A stretch of 64,000 nucleotides of DNA. Origin: Trebonia sp963774945 (GTDB taxonomy: Bacteria > Actinomycetota > Actinomycetes > Streptosporangiales > Streptosporangiaceae). Of this stretch, positions 17,894 to 28,585 are shown one piece after another. The stretch is from contig CAVZHA010000015.1 in the NCBI GenBank assembly GCA_963774945.1, positions 310,001-374,000 of the forward strand. Direction: 5' to 3'. The translations under genes were made by a program, and so were the position numbers. Each line of letters opens with the position of its first letter. The stretch's first letter is position 1. The notes below the pieces were generated by a model. The model did not search any database, was not told where the DNA came from, and saw nothing but the letters and a program-made list of their open reading frames with translations.

Positions 17894-19082
17894 TCAGTTC
17901 GACGATCTTGTGCGCCTCGTCGTCGGGTACGTCGGCCAGCGATACGGCGATCCCCTTGCGGCTGTTGGGCCAGTTGCTGTCCGAGTGGGGGTAGTCGATC
18001 TCGACGCAGATCCGGTCGATGCCGATCTCGTGGCGGTTCTTGATGCCGAACTCGTCCTCGATGTAGCAGCCCCAGAAGTGCTTCTTGAACAGGTCGCTCG
18101 GCCTTGCGTCGAAGTCGATCGGCTGGTAGTAGCGGTGCCGGGCCCAGACCTGGTCCATCCGCTCCCAGATGTAGGGGAACCAGCCGATGCCGCCTTCTGC
18201 GAGCATGAACTTGAGCCGCGGGTGCTTCTGCAGCTGGCCAGAGAAGACGAGGTCGGACGCGGTCCACATCAGGTTGGTGGCGTACACGGCGAAGGAGGTG
18301 GCGGTCGGCGCGTCGTCATCCTTGATCTCCGCGTTGCCGCCGGTCCTGGCCGAGACCGACTTGAAATCGCCGCCCCGGTAGTTCGGCGAGAGCATCTTGG
18401 CCGAGGCCGAGAACCCGGGGACGAAGCTGCCGGAGCCGAAGTGCAGGCTGACCACGACGCCGGTGTCCTCGAAGACGTCCCACAGCGGTCCCCAGTGGTC
18501 GCTGTGGAACGAGGGCAGGCCGAGCGGCACCGGGCTGTCGGGGAACGAGACCACCCGCGCGCCCTTGGCGGCGACCCGCTTCAGCTCGGTCACGCAGGCC
18601 TGGACGTCCCAGATCGGCAGCAGCGCCAGCGGCACGTAGCGGCCGGGGGCGGTCGCCGACCACTCGTCGATGCTGAAGTCGTTCCAGGCCTGCAGGCACG
18701 CGAGCGCCAGGTCCTTGTCGCTCGCGTTGAGGAACACGCGGCCGCCGAAGCCGGGGAAGGAGGGGAAGCAGCACGCCGCGTGCACCCCGTCGACGTCCAT
18801 GTCCTTGACCCGCTCGGCCGGGTCGTAGCAGCCCGGGATCATGTCATCGAAGCGCAGCGGCTCCAGGCCGTACTGGTCGGGCGTCTTGCCTGCGACCGCG
18901 TTCAGGCCGATGTAGGGGAAGACCTTGTCCTCGAAGTGCCAGATGTGACGGCCCTTCTCGTCCTCGACGATGCGCGGCCCCTCGGCCAGGTACTTGGCGG
19001 CGAGGCGGTCGGTGAACACGCGGGGGTGCTCGATGAGATGGTCGTCTACCGAGATGATCTGCATATAGTCCTGGAGCGGCAT
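17859..19082 (-). CDS. Amidohydrolase 2 family protein (ACMSD-like)
   Basis: About 407 residues from ATG 19082, chosen because AAGGA precedes it at the right distance; GTG 19097 is an alternative. Metal-site signs are SVDDHLIEHP near the N-terminus, LHFGSGSF in the middle and EIDYPHSDSNWPNS near the C-terminus. The fold is a TIM barrel of the ACMSD/OHCU-type decarboxylases and hydrolases. It likely decarboxylates or opens a ring acid. Divergent from 19173 across an AT-rich operator, it leads the operon with the aldolase, CoA-transferase and VOC genes. Confidence 0.85.
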   Translation of the reverse strand: MPLQDYMQIISVDDHLIEHPRVFTDRLAAKYLAEGPRIVEDEKGRHIWHFEDKVFPYIGLNAVAGKTPDQYGLEPLRFDDMIPGCYDPAERVKDMDVDGVHAACCFPSFPGFGGRVFLNASDKDLALACLQAWNDFSIDEWSATAPGRYVPLALLPIWDVQACVTELKRVAAKGARVVSFPDSPVPLGLPSFHSDHWGPLWDVFEDTGVVVSLHFGSGSFVPGFSASAKMLSPNYRGGDFKSVSARTGGNAEIKDDDAPTATSFAVYATNLMWTASDLVFSGQLQKHPRLKFMLAEGGIGWFPYIWERMDQVWARHRYYQPIDFDARPSDLFKKHFWGCYIEDEFGIKNRHEIGIDRICVEIDYPHSDSNWPNSRKGIAVSLADVPDDEAHKIVELNARDVLNFPRS

Positions 19083-19114
19083 CGTCCCATCCTTCACGTT
19101 CGCGCAGTCAGGCC

Positions 19115-19131
19115 TATCATATAACCTATTG
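19115..19131. promoter_or_regulatory. AT-rich operator motif, copy 1
   Basis: TATCATATAACCTATTG is found here, 33 bases upstream of the amidohydrolase start. The identical 17 bases occur at 47158-47174, ahead of the isomerase operon. A related sequence lies at 58112. Probably a regulator site overlapping the divergent promoters. Confidence 0.55.
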
Positions 19132-19172
19132 TACTATCTGGTAAAGGTGACGGCCCGCCCGAGGAGGCACCC

Positions 19173-19469
19173 GTGGGGGATGAGCAGGCTCGCGACGACG
19201 ACGAGTTGATCCGCGACGAAGACGACCACGACCTGCTCACATTCAGCGAGTCCGCCATCCGGCTGCGTGAGGAGATCGCGCTCACGGAGGCGGCGCTGCG
19301 CGACGACCCGACCCCGGAGCGACAGGCCGCGCTCAACGCGCGGCTGACCGCGCTGACGGATGCGCTGCACCGCAATACCAGGCAAGCGGGCGCCAAGCCG
19401 GGGGAAAAGGGCTTTCTCGACTACGCTCCGCCCGGCCGGACTGGCGCCGAAGGAGAGGGGCGGTCGTGA
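19173..19469 (+). CDS. Small acidic coiled-coil-like protein
   Basis: The 98-residue protein starts at GTG behind GGAGG. It is strongly acidic at the N-terminus and has a helical heptad-like stretch (SAIRLREEIALTEAALRDDP in parts) through residue 70. The tail ends FLDYAPPGR. Similar short proteins are sometimes labelled acyl-CoA synthase without evidence; no enzyme motif is present. Its stop overlaps the start of the flavoprotein gene, so the two are translationally coupled. Confidence 0.65.
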   Translation: MGDEQARDDDELIRDEDDHDLLTFSESAIRLREEIALTEAALRDDPTPERQAALNARLTALTDALHRNTRQAGAKPGEKGFLDYAPPGRTGAEGEGRS

Positions 19470-19942
19470 CCGAGCGAGCGCAGCGCCGCGGCCGCGCGAT
19501 CGCGATGACGGCGACGGAGGTCGACCAGTTCCTGACGACCGAGCGGACCTGCCGGGTGGCGACCGCCGGACCGGACGGCCGACCGCACGTGGCGCCGCTG
19601 TGGTTCGTCTGGGACGGAAAATCGCTCTGGCTGAGCTCGCTCGTGCGCAGCCAGCGGTGGACCGACCTGATGCGCGATCCCCGGGTAGCCGTCATCGTCG
19701 ACGCGGGGGTGGAATACAGCGAGCTGCGCGGGGTCGAGCTGTCGGGCACGGTCGCGCCCGTCGGCGACGCTCCGCGCACGGCCGAGCCCGATCCCGCCCT
19801 GGCCGAGCCGGAGCGGCTCTTCGCCGAGAAGTACACCGGCGGCGTCGCGGTCCCGCCCGACGGCCGCCACGGGTGGCTCAGGCTCACCCCGGAAAAGCTC
19901 GTCAGCTGGGACTTCCGCAAGCTCGCGGCGCTGTCCAGGTAG
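19466..19942 (+). CDS. PPOX-type split-barrel flavoprotein
   Basis: The 158-residue pyridoxamine-phosphate-oxidase-like protein has TCRVATAGPDGRPHVAPLWFVWDG (in parts) and a SSLVRSQRWTDLMRDPRVAV segment. These are the usual flavin or F420 contact strands. The C-terminal GWLRLTPEKLVSWDFRK is typical of the F420-binding branch in actinobacteria. It may reduce a substrate double bond or an oxidised intermediate. The gene is coupled to the preceding small gene by a 4-base overlap. Confidence 0.8.
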   Translation: MTERAQRRGRAIAMTATEVDQFLTTERTCRVATAGPDGRPHVAPLWFVWDGKSLWLSSLVRSQRWTDLMRDPRVAVIVDAGVEYSELRGVELSGTVAPVGDAPRTAEPDPALAEPERLFAEKYTGGVAVPPDGRHGWLRLTPEKLVSWDFRKLAALSR

Positions 19943-19982
19943 CGAGCAGCGGCAACGGCGGCACCGCGCACGCCGATCACCA

Positions 19983-20004
19983 ATCAGTAAATAAGTAAAC
20001 TAAT
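19983..20004. promoter_or_regulatory. Possible operator before the ABC importer
   Basis: ATCAGT, a 10-base spacer, then ACTAAT. Read on the other strand it is ATTAGT-N10-ACTGAT, close to the TTCAGT-N11-ACTGAT sites elsewhere in the window. It lies in an AT-rich gap 110 bases before the importer operon. Confidence 0.4.
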
Positions 20005-20114
20005 ACATTGACATTAAGAAGTGGCGTGTGATCGTCTAAATTATCTGCCTACTTGGCAGGATGACTACCCACGGCGAGCGGCCGAGCCGCCCGCCCCTGC
20101 CAGCGAGGTAGGAA

Positions 20115-21401
20115 ATGATCACAACGACTCCCCGCCGCCGCGCCAGGCGAGCGCTGCGGCCGGTCCCGCTGATTCTCCTTACCGCCGCGACGCTGACCGC
20201 CGCGGCCGCGTGCAGCAGCAGTTCGAGCGCGCCCAGTTCGGCCGGCGCGTCCACCGCCGAGGGCACGGCCAGCGCCGCCGCCACCGCGGCCGGCCTGGCC
20301 AAGTACCTGCCGGGCAAGCAGGCGACCGGCACCCCGGTCAAGATCGGCCTGATCAACAACGAGGGCAGCTCCCCGGTCGCCGAGCCGTCGACCGGCGATG
20401 CGGCGGTGGCGGCCGCCGACTACGCGAACGCCGAGCTCGGCGGCATCGGCGGGCACCCGATCCAGGTCATCCGCTGCGCCGAGAACGAGGACGTCGCCTC
20501 GGCGACCGCCTGCGCGAACGAGATGGTGCAGGACAACGTGGCCGCGGTCGACATCGGCACGACCGGCCTCGGCAACACCATCGTCCCGATCATCACCAAG
20601 GCCGGCATCCCGTACGTGTCGGCGACCGGCTCGAGCTCCGACGAGCTGTCCACCCCGGGCACGTTCATGTGGACCGGCGGGTTCCCGGCCGACCTGGGCG
20701 GCATGGCCAAGCTGGCCGGCCAGCACGGCTACAAGAAGGTCACCGCGTTCGTCATCGACGCCCCGTCCGCGCTCGCGGGGGCGAAGGCGGTCGGCACGCC
20801 GGCCTTCAAGGCGGCCGGCGTCACGCTGAGCATCGAGGCGGTCCCGAACGCGGTCGCCGACGCCACGCCGCAGGTCACGGCCGGCCTGGGCGACCAACCG
20901 GGGGCGGTCGCGATCGTCGCGGACGCGTCCACCTGTACCTCCATCCTGCAGGCGCTGTCCACCGTCGACCCGGGCATCCCGGTCTACGCCAACACCTCCT
21001 GCCTGAACTCCTCGACCCTGACCGCGCTTGGCAGCGCGATGAACGGCGTGAAGATATTCGGCCGCTCCGACACGGAGTCGAATAATCCCGAGGCGGAGCT
21101 CTACCGGTACGTGATGGCCAAGTACTACCCGTCCGCCAACGCCTCGGGGGACTCCGTCACCGGCTACCAGGGGATGCTCGGCCTGGTCCGGGCGACCACC
21201 TCGCTGACCGGCGACCCGACCCCGGCCTCGATCATGACCGCCGTCAAGGCGGCCGCGAACGTGCCGCTGCCGGCCGGCGCCGGGCTCACGTTCACCTGCA
21301 ACGGGACGATGTTCCCGGGCCTGCCGTCTAACTGCAGCGCGGGCGACGTGGTGCTCACGATCGAGAACGGCAAGGCCACCGACCCGCAGGTCATCAGTTA
21401 G
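20115..21401 (+). CDS. Liv-type substrate-binding lipoprotein
   Basis: The 428-residue periplasmic-type binding protein has a basic twin-Arg-rich N-terminus, a hydrophobic signal segment (about 17-31) and a lipobox ending AAAAC with Cys33. It would be anchored outside the membrane. The mature part starts after a Ser/Ala linker with VKIGLINNEGSS and has two Rossmann-like lobes as in the branched-chain amino acid family. In catabolic clusters such proteins often bind aromatic acids or other acids rather than amino acids. It leads the importer operon. Confidence 0.88.
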   Translation: MITTTPRRRARRALRPVPLILLTAATLTAAAACSSSSSAPSSAGASTAEGTASAAATAAGLAKYLPGKQATGTPVKIGLINNEGSSPVAEPSTGDAAVAAADYANAELGGIGGHPIQVIRCAENEDVASATACANEMVQDNVAAVDIGTTGLGNTIVPIITKAGIPYVSATGSSSDELSTPGTFMWTGGFPADLGGMAKLAGQHGYKKVTAFVIDAPSALAGAKAVGTPAFKAAGVTLSIEAVPNAVADATPQVTAGLGDQPGAVAIVADASTCTSILQALSTVDPGIPVYANTSCLNSSTLTALGSAMNGVKIFGRSDTESNNPEAELYRYVMAKYYPSANASGDSVTGYQGMLGLVRATTSLTGDPTPASIMTAVKAAANVPLPAGAGLTFTCNGTMFPGLPSNCSAGDVVLTIENGKATDPQVIS

Positions 21402-21435
21402 CAGTCACCGGTCGATGTAAGGGGCGGTCGCCGAC

Positions 21436-24409
21436 GTGAGCACTGTCATTCTGTTCCTGATCCTCGGGCTCGGCAGCGGTGCCGTGTACGCGGCCCTGTC
21501 GCTGGGCCTGGTGGTCACCTACCGGAGCTCCGGCGTGGTGAACCTCGCGTCCGCCGCGATCGCCCTCTACATCGCCTACACCTACGCCTACCTCCGGATG
21601 GGGGAGCTGGTCGACCCCATCCCCGGCCTCAGCCCGACCGTCAGCCTCGGCGGCGGCCCGCTCGGCTTCTGGCCGGCCTTCCTGATCTCGCTGGCCGTGG
21701 CCGGCCTGCTCGGAGCGCTCCTGTACGCGCTGGTCTTCCGCCCGCTGCGGGCGACGCCCGGCCGCGGCCAAGGCGGTCGCGTCGGTCGGGGTCATGATCG
21801 TGCTGCAGGCCCTGCTGGCCACCCAGCTCGGCTCGTCCGCGGTCAGCGTGGCGCCGATCTTCCCGGCCCACACGTACCAGATGCTCGGCAGCCGGGTCCC
21901 GGGCGACCGGCTGTGGTCGGCGGCGATCATCATCGCGCTCTCGATCGCGCTTGGGCTCTGGTTCCGGTTCTCGCGCTTCGGCCTGGCGACCAGGGCGGCG
22001 GCCGAGTCGGAGAAGGGCGCCTTCGTGACCGGCCTCTCGCCGCAGCGAATCGCACTGGTGAACTGGGCGCTGAGCACGGTCATCGCCGGCGTCGGGGGCG
22101 TGCTGGTCGCGCCCATCGTCCCGCTCACGCCTGACTCCTACTCGCTGTTCATCGTGGCGGCGCTGGCGGCGGCCCTGGTCGGCAACTTCACCAGGATCGG
22201 GGTGACGGTGGCGGCCGCCGTGGTCATCGGGATGCTGCAGTCCGAGGCCACCTACCTGCAGACCAAGAGCTGGCTGCCTTCCTCCGGTCTGACCGACCTC
22301 GTCCCGCTCCTGGTCATCCTGATCTTCCTGGTCCTGCGCGGGCAGGAGCTGCCGTCCCGCGGTGCGATCATCCAAAGGACGCTGGGCCGGGCCCCCCGCC
22401 CGCGCGGCTATGTCGTGCCCGGGGCCCTCATCGTCGTCCTGGGGCTCGGCTCGCTGGCGGTAACGCACGGCTCGATGCGGGCGGCCGTCATCACCACCCT
22501 GGTGATGGCGGTCATCGCGCTCTCGCAAGTGGTCGTCACCGGGTTCACCGGCCAGATCTCCTTCGCGCAGCTGACCCTGGCCGGCGTGGGCGCCTTCTCG
22601 CTGACGCGCATCCAGCAGCAGCTGCACGTGCCGTTCCCGTTCGCACCGCTGCTCGCCGCCGTCATCGCGATGGTCATCGGGGTGATCGTCGGGCTGCCCG
22701 CGCTGCGGATCCGAGGCCTGCCGGTCGCGGTCACGACCCTCGCGCTGGCGGCCGCGCTGCAGGATCTCTGGTTCGATAACCCCGACTACAACGGCGGCTT
22801 CGCGGGCGCACCGGTCAGCGATGCGAAGATCTTCGGGCTCGACCTCGGCGTGGGCGCCGGTCATAGCTACCCGCACCTGAGCTTCGGGATCCTCTGCCTG
22901 ATAGTGCTGCTGCTGGCGGCGGGCGGCGTCGCCCTGGTCCGGCGGAGCCGGCTCGGGGCGGCGATGCTCGCGGTGCGGGCCAACGAGCGGTCGGCCGCGG
23001 CCTCGGGCGTGTCGGTCGCGCAGGTGAAGCTGATCGCCTTCGCCATCGGCGGCTTCCTGGCCGGGCTGGGCGGCGCGATGCTGGCCTACCAGCAGACCAG
23101 CGCGGACTACAGTTCCTACACGGCCGTGGGCGGCGTGACCTTCTTCGCGACGGTCTACATCGCCGGCATCACGTCCGTCTCCGGCGGGATCAATGCCGGG
23201 GTCATCGCGGCCGGCGGCATCGCCTACACCCTCGTCAACAACGGTGTTCCGCTGTGGATCTACGTCCTGCTGGCCGGGCTGTTGCTGGTCGGTATCGTGC
23301 AGCTGGTCCGGCCGACGTTCGCTCGCGCCACCCTGGCCCTAGTCGGGCTTGGATCGGTCGCGGCCGCCATCGCCCACCACGGCGGCATCGAGCTTGGCGC
23401 GTACTACGCGGCGATCAGCGGCGTGCTGCTCATCCTGACCGTGATCCTCAACCCCGAGGGGATCGTCGGGCCGGTGCACACGCAGCTCGCGGCCTTGCGG
23501 CAGCGGCTGGCGGCGCGCCACTCCCCCGGGCCGGCCGTCTTGGCCGGCGCGGACGAGGACGGTCCGGCCCCGGTCGGTGGTGCCTTGGTCGGCGGTGCCC
23601 TGGTCGACGGGGCTGCGGCGACGCCGGGGCGGCCGCCGGGGCGGCTGGCAGCGGACCGGCCGCTGCTGACCGTCTCCGGCGTGGGCGTGCGCTACGGCGG
23701 GGTGATCGCCAACGAGGACGTGAGCTTCGAGGTCTTCCCGGGCGAGATCCTCGGCCTGATCGGGCCGAACGGGGCGGGCAAGACCACCTTGATCGACGCC
23801 ATCACCGGGTATGCGCGGGCCACCGGGTCGGTCGAGCTGCTCGGCGCGAAGCTCGATGCGCGCAAGCCGTTCCAGCGCAGCCGGGACGGGCTTGGCCGGA
23901 CGTTCCAGGGCATCGAGCTCTACGACGACCTCAGCGTCAGGGAGAACGTGGAAGTCGGCACGACGGCGGCGCGGTACTCCCGCGCCGCCGCCGCGGACGG
24001 GGCGCCGCCGTCGGCCGACATCGACACTTACTTCAAGATCCTTGACCTGCAGGCGGTCGCCGATCAGCCGGTGCAGCAGCTGTCGGTCGGCCAGCGCCAG
24101 CTCGTCTCCATCGCCCGCGCGCTGGCCGGGCGCCCGACGATCGTGTTGCTCGACGAGCCGGCCGCCGGGCTTGACGTGACCGAGAGCCGCTGGCTGGGCG
24201 AGCGGCTGCGGGCAATCCGCAACGCCGGGACCACCGTCATCATGGTCGACCACGACATGGGCCTCGTGCTCGACGTGTGCGACCGGATCGTGGTGCTTGA
24301 CCTGGGCAAGATCGTCGCCGTCGGCACGCCGCCGGAGATCGAGCGCAACGAGGTCGTCAAGCGCGCGTACCTGGGCACGACGCACGCGAGCGCGGAGACC
24401 GCGCAGTGA
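21436..24409 (+). CDS. LivH-LivM-LivG fused importer subunit (one frame change)
   Basis: A three-part fusion of about 990 residues. The LivH permease opens the protein (SGAVYAALSLGLVVTYRSSGVVN). LivM follows (GFTGQISFAQLTLAGVGAF, then ISGVLLILTVILNPEGIVG). A Gly/Ala/Pro linker leads to the LivG ATPase with GPNGAGKTT, LSVGQRQLVSIARAL and LLDEPAAGLD. The reading frame changes by one base near 21762-21772, inside a C/G run of the LivH part; protein similarity continues on both sides. Fusion of both permeases with the ATPase is uncommon but known in actinobacteria. Confidence 0.85.
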
Positions 24410-24466
24410 GGCGCGAGCAGAACCCGTCCGGCCGGCCGGCCGGCCCATCAGCGCGGAGGTGGTCCG

Positions 24467-25182
<716 letters not shown>

Positions 25183-25186
<4 letters not shown>

Positions 25187-26109
25187 CCGCTGGTCTCGGT
25201 GACGCCACGGGCGGGCAGGACGGCCCGGTGCGGATCGGCGTTATCGGGGCCGGCCGGATGGGCCGCCCGATCATCGACCGCCTGGTGACGGCCGGCTATG
25301 CGCCGACCGTCCTGACCCGGCGGCCTGCGGCCCGGGCGGCGGCAGAGGCGGCCGGCCTCAGCTGCGCCGCTACGGTACGGGAGACGATGCAACACGCTCA
25401 GGTGATCCTGACCGTGGTGTTCGACGACGAGCAGCTGCGGGCGGCGGCCCTCGGCCCCGACGGCGTGATCGCGGCGATGCCCGCCGGCGGAATCCTCGTC
25501 CAGCACACGACCTGCGATCCCGCGACGGTGACGCTGCTCGCCGAGGCGGCGGCCAAGCGAGGCATCAGCGTGCTGGACGCGGCGCTGTCCGGCAACCCCC
25601 GCGACATCGCCGCCGGCCAGCTCACGTTGTGGGTGGGGGGCGACGAGCAGGCGCTGGCGCAGGTGCGGCCGCTGCTCGACAGCTACGCGTCGCCGGTCAT
25701 GTTCGCGGGTCCGGTCGGCAACGGTCAGCGGATCAAGCTCATTAACAACGCGCTGTTCGTCGCCCAGGTTGGCCTGGCGATCGATGCCGTCAGGCTGGCC
25801 GACTCGATGGGGATCACCGAGGAGCAGATCCTCGCCGCCGTGGCGCAGGGCAGTGGCTCCAGCCGCGCGCTGAGCAGCGTGGCCTGGATCGGGGCGAACG
25901 CGGTGGGTACGCGCCTGGGCGAACTCATGTCCAAGGACATGGGTGTCGTCCGCGCGGCGGCCGAGCTTGCGGGGGCCGATCTTGGACTGATCGGCCAGGT
26001 CCTTTGCTCTTCGGTGGTGGAGCGGCAGGTCCTGGGCGGCGACACCGCGCCCGACCGGGCCCTCGCGGAGCGGAGCAGAGCCGCTCCCGGCCCGATGAAA
26101 GACGACTGA
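25183..26109 (+). CDS. Beta-hydroxyacid dehydrogenase (HIBADH-like)
   Basis: The 308-residue NAD(P)-dependent enzyme starts with GVIGAGRMGRPI and has the family's substrate motif region (DAALSGNPRDIAAGQ). The catalytic Lys is in GNGQRIKLINNALF. A long interdomain helix and an all-helical C-terminal half follow. It would oxidise a beta-hydroxy acid or reduce a semialdehyde or imine. It starts within the last codons of the LivF gene. It ends the plus-strand importer operon. Confidence 0.85.
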
Positions 26110-26186
26110 GTCGAATTCCATTCCCGAAAGTTCGTGCCGGCGTATGGCTAACGGATCGGGAACATTCCGGGCAGTATCTTGGCGGG

Positions 26187-27488
26187 GTGACTGACGTGGA
26201 GGCCGTTGCGCAAGTCCGGGTTGACGGCGGGACCTGGGTTGACCAGTTGCTATGCCATCCGAGGCTTCCCCTGATGGCAGGGCTGGATGCGCGGCGCCCA
26301 GCGGTTCGCGTCTGGGATCACAGCACGGGGGAACTGCGCGCGGTTGGCGCCATCGGCCGTGACTCCCGAGCATATGGTGACGGTCACTACCTGGCGGCGA
26401 GGAATCCGGAGATTGCATTGATCTCCGACCGTCGAGAGCGGGGACCCGGCGTAGCCTGGCACCCGGACCAGCCGTTGCTGCTCGTGGCGAGCGAGGGCAC
26501 GGTGACCCGGTGGACGCCCGACGAAATCTCCGAGATGAACTGGCTGCCACCGGGATCCGCCTACCGCACGCTGGCGTTCAGCCCCGATGGCCAGGCGCTG
26601 TGGGCCTCGCCGTCGCCGGACGCCCAGGAAAGCCCCTGGCAGCACTGCTTCGATGCCATCGACCTCGCCTCGGGAACGATCCGCACCGGCCGTGGCTGGG
26701 ATACCGGCATCGCGGTGCACACCAGTGGCGGGCTGGTGACAACGCTGCGCAGCGACCAAGGCGAGACTCACGTGCTCTTCGCCAGGGCGGACTCGGCGAT
26801 CCCGCCCGCCACGATGCGCGTCCTCCGCCGTGCGCTGATCCTCGACGCCGACGGCTACCAGACCCCGGTCCTCAGCGCCGACGGACGCCACCTCGCGATC
26901 CGGGGAAATGCCTACGAGAACTCGCTGGAGGTATTCGAGTTCCCTTCCCTTACCCGTGTCCTGGCCACCGTGCTCGGAGACCCGCACGTCACCGGCAAGG
27001 CCTCCCCGGAGTGGTATCGGCAGTACAAGGCCTGGTCGCGGATGAACATCGCGTTCGGCAGCCAACCTGGCGTGCTTTGGGTAGGCACTCCGGCAGGGGC
27101 ACTCATCGAGATCGACCTCGACCGGCAACTGGCAGACAGGCATGACCTGCTACAGGACCGGGTGACCGCATTGTGTGCCACGGCAGCAGGCGATCTCGCC
27201 ATCGCCACTGGTGCGGGAAACCTTGTGCTCGCGTCGGCGCGAGCCGAGTCGGCGTCTGCTGACACAGTAGACGCGCCCACGCCGCAGGCCCTGGCAGCGG
27301 CCTTCCTGAGCTCCACGACCGAGGCTCCCGATGACGGCACCCTGGAGGATCATCTTGTCGTTACCGACGGAACACAGACCTGGGAACCGGACGCCCTGGA
27401 GGCCGTGACCAGTGCGACCGAACAGGACCCGACCTGGCTACAGCACCGCGCGGCCGTCAACAGGCTATTCGCACAGGACAGCAAGTGA
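26187..27488 (+). CDS. WD40/beta-propeller-like protein of unknown role
   Basis: The 433-residue product starts at GTG 26187. Repeating strands with VRVWDHSTGEL, AWHPDQPLLLV, LAFSPDGQAL, VLSADGRHLAI and NSLEVFEF look like propeller blades. No signal peptide or enzyme motif is seen. Codon use is less GC-biased than in the Liv genes, which suggests accessory origin. It stands alone between the catabolic operon and the mobile block. Similar propeller proteins sit in defence or toxin-related loci, but nothing here proves that. Confidence 0.65.
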   Translation: MTDVEAVAQVRVDGGTWVDQLLCHPRLPLMAGLDARRPAVRVWDHSTGELRAVGAIGRDSRAYGDGHYLAARNPEIALISDRRERGPGVAWHPDQPLLLVASEGTVTRWTPDEISEMNWLPPGSAYRTLAFSPDGQALWASPSPDAQESPWQHCFDAIDLASGTIRTGRGWDTGIAVHTSGGLVTTLRSDQGETHVLFARADSAIPPATMRVLRRALILDADGYQTPVLSADGRHLAIRGNAYENSLEVFEFPSLTRVLATVLGDPHVTGKASPEWYRQYKAWSRMNIAFGSQPGVLWVGTPAGALIEIDLDRQLADRHDLLQDRVTALCATAAGDLAIATGAGNLVLASARAESASADTVDAPTPQALAAAFLSSTTEAPDDGTLEDHLVVTDGTQTWEPDALEAVTSATEQDPTWLQHRAAVNRLFAQDSK

Positions 27489-27568
27489 ACGACAAGCCAC
27501 CTCACGCCCCAACCGCACGCACGGGATTCGGAAACGGCAGCATGGCTGTCACGGACTCGACCGCGCGG

Positions 27569-27627
27569 CTACGCGCCGAGTTCTGCCAGGAGTTGGTCTA
27601 GCCAGAGGGCGGAGCGCCTGGCCGCCT
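27569..27627 (-). repeat. Copy of the 3' end of the isomerase gene
   Basis: On the minus strand this reads AARRSALWLDQLLAELGA and stop. The true isomerase C-terminus at 45405 reads AARRSARWLDALLAELGA and stop. About 50 of 59 bases match, with GGCGGAGCGCCTGGCCGCCT identical. It joins directly to an integrase 3' fragment at 27628, so this is a recombination scar or an attachment-type duplication. Confidence 0.65.
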
Positions 27628-27690
27628 TAGTACATCTCGCCGCGCCGGCCCCTTGGCCTCTATGGCGGTGGACCTGGAGGTCGGCCCCGT
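27628..27690 (-). pseudogene. Fragment of integrase 3' end, copy 1
   Basis: Minus-strand RYGADLQV and the bases of the C-terminal ending seen at 39708 and 28586 are recognisable, but indels have broken the frame. It is an old remnant of a tyrosine integrase gene. Confidence 0.5.
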
Positions 27691-27736
27691 AGCGATTGCG
27701 AGTGAGCCCGCAGACTTACCCGGGCAGAACGCCTTC

Positions 27737-28057
27737 CTATGCCAGTTTGAGCTGCTCGTCGCCGAAGTCGGCGATGAGCTTGAGGGTCCCGCCGAGCGCG
27801 GCGACGAACCGGCTCAGCACGTCTTGGGTGGAGACGTCGCCGCTTTCGATCTGGGAGACCCGCGCGACCGACACGCCCATCCGCACCGCGACTTGCTCCT
27901 GGGTCATCCCGCGGCGCTTGCGCATCTCCGCCAGCCGCCAGCCGCGGGCGTCGTCGAGCATCGCGGCGACGGCCGCGTCGAAGGCCTCCTGGCCGCCTGC
28001 CGTCTCCACGGCCCGCTCCAGGTGCCCGGAATCCCGCCAGCGTGACACGCCGCTCAT
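27737..28057 (-). CDS. XRE-family antitoxin (HigA-like)
   Basis: The 106-residue protein has a Cro/C1 helix-turn-helix in MTQEQVAVRMGVSVARVSQIESG at about residues 50-72, then a short tail (ALGGTLKLIADFG). Its ATG overlaps the stop of the toxin gene by 4 bases. The toxin-first order is typical of higBA. It would neutralise the toxin and repress the operon at the palindrome at 28469. Confidence 0.85.
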   Translation of the reverse strand: MSGVSRWRDSGHLERAVETAGGQEAFDAAVAAMLDDARGWRLAEMRKRRGMTQEQVAVRMGVSVARVSQIESGDVSTQDVLSRFVAALGGTLKLIADFGDEQLKLA

Positions 28058-28455
28058 TGCCCCATCTCCTTCCTGCGCCCGGCAAGGTAATCGTCGTACA
28101 GCCGCTCAGCGCGGGGAATCGCCGTCCGGTACCACTTGCTCCACTGCCCCGACTTGTCCCCGGCCACTAGCAGGATCGCCGCCCGCCACGGGTCGAAGAC
28201 CCGCAGGATCCTGATCTCGGTGCGCCCGGACGACGGCGGCCGGAGCTCTTTCATGTTCGCGATCCGTGACGCTGTGATGGAGTCCACGAGCGGCCGGCCC
28301 TCCGCTGGTCCGTTGCGCTCCAAGACGAGGATCGCCTGGTTCACCAGCTGATGGCTCGCCGGGTCGGTTTCGTAAAGATCGTCAAGGAACGACTCGACCT
28401 CGCCCGTCAGCAGGATCTCCCACTCCGTGGCATCCTCCTCTCCCGCGCGCGCCAT
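28054..28455 (-). CDS. HigB/RelE-type toxin
   Basis: The 133-residue protein is read from ATG 28455, because a perfect AAGGAGGT lies 7 bases upstream; a longer frame extends to 28575 without a ribosome site. The pattern FLDDLYETDPASHQLV, MKELRPPSSGRTEIRIL and RAAILLVAGDKSGQW matches the Gp49/HigB branch of the RelE fold. Such toxins cut mRNA on the ribosome. Together with the antitoxin it would stabilise the mobile element. Confidence 0.85.
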   Translation of the reverse strand: MARAGEEDATEWEILLTGEVESFLDDLYETDPASHQLVNQAILVLERNGPAEGRPLVDSITASRIANMKELRPPSSGRTEIRILRVFDPWRAAILLVAGDKSGQWSKWYRTAIPRAERLYDDYLAGRRKEMGQ

Positions 28456-28468
28456 ACGCCGCACCTCC

Positions 28469-28484
28469 TTAAGAATATTCTTAA
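28469..28484. promoter_or_regulatory. Perfect 16-bp palindrome before the toxin gene
   Basis: TTAAGAATATTCTTAA is a perfect palindrome whose edge touches the ribosome site AAGGAGGT. It is the likely operator for repression by the XRE antitoxin. Confidence 0.7.
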
Positions 28485-28585
28485 CCCGCTGGACAGGGCA
28501 ACCCGCAAGCCGGTTCTTGCCGAAGCTGAAGCCAGCGTAAGAAGAGGCACTGACTTTCCATCGGACCAGCTGCACCGCGTGGCTG

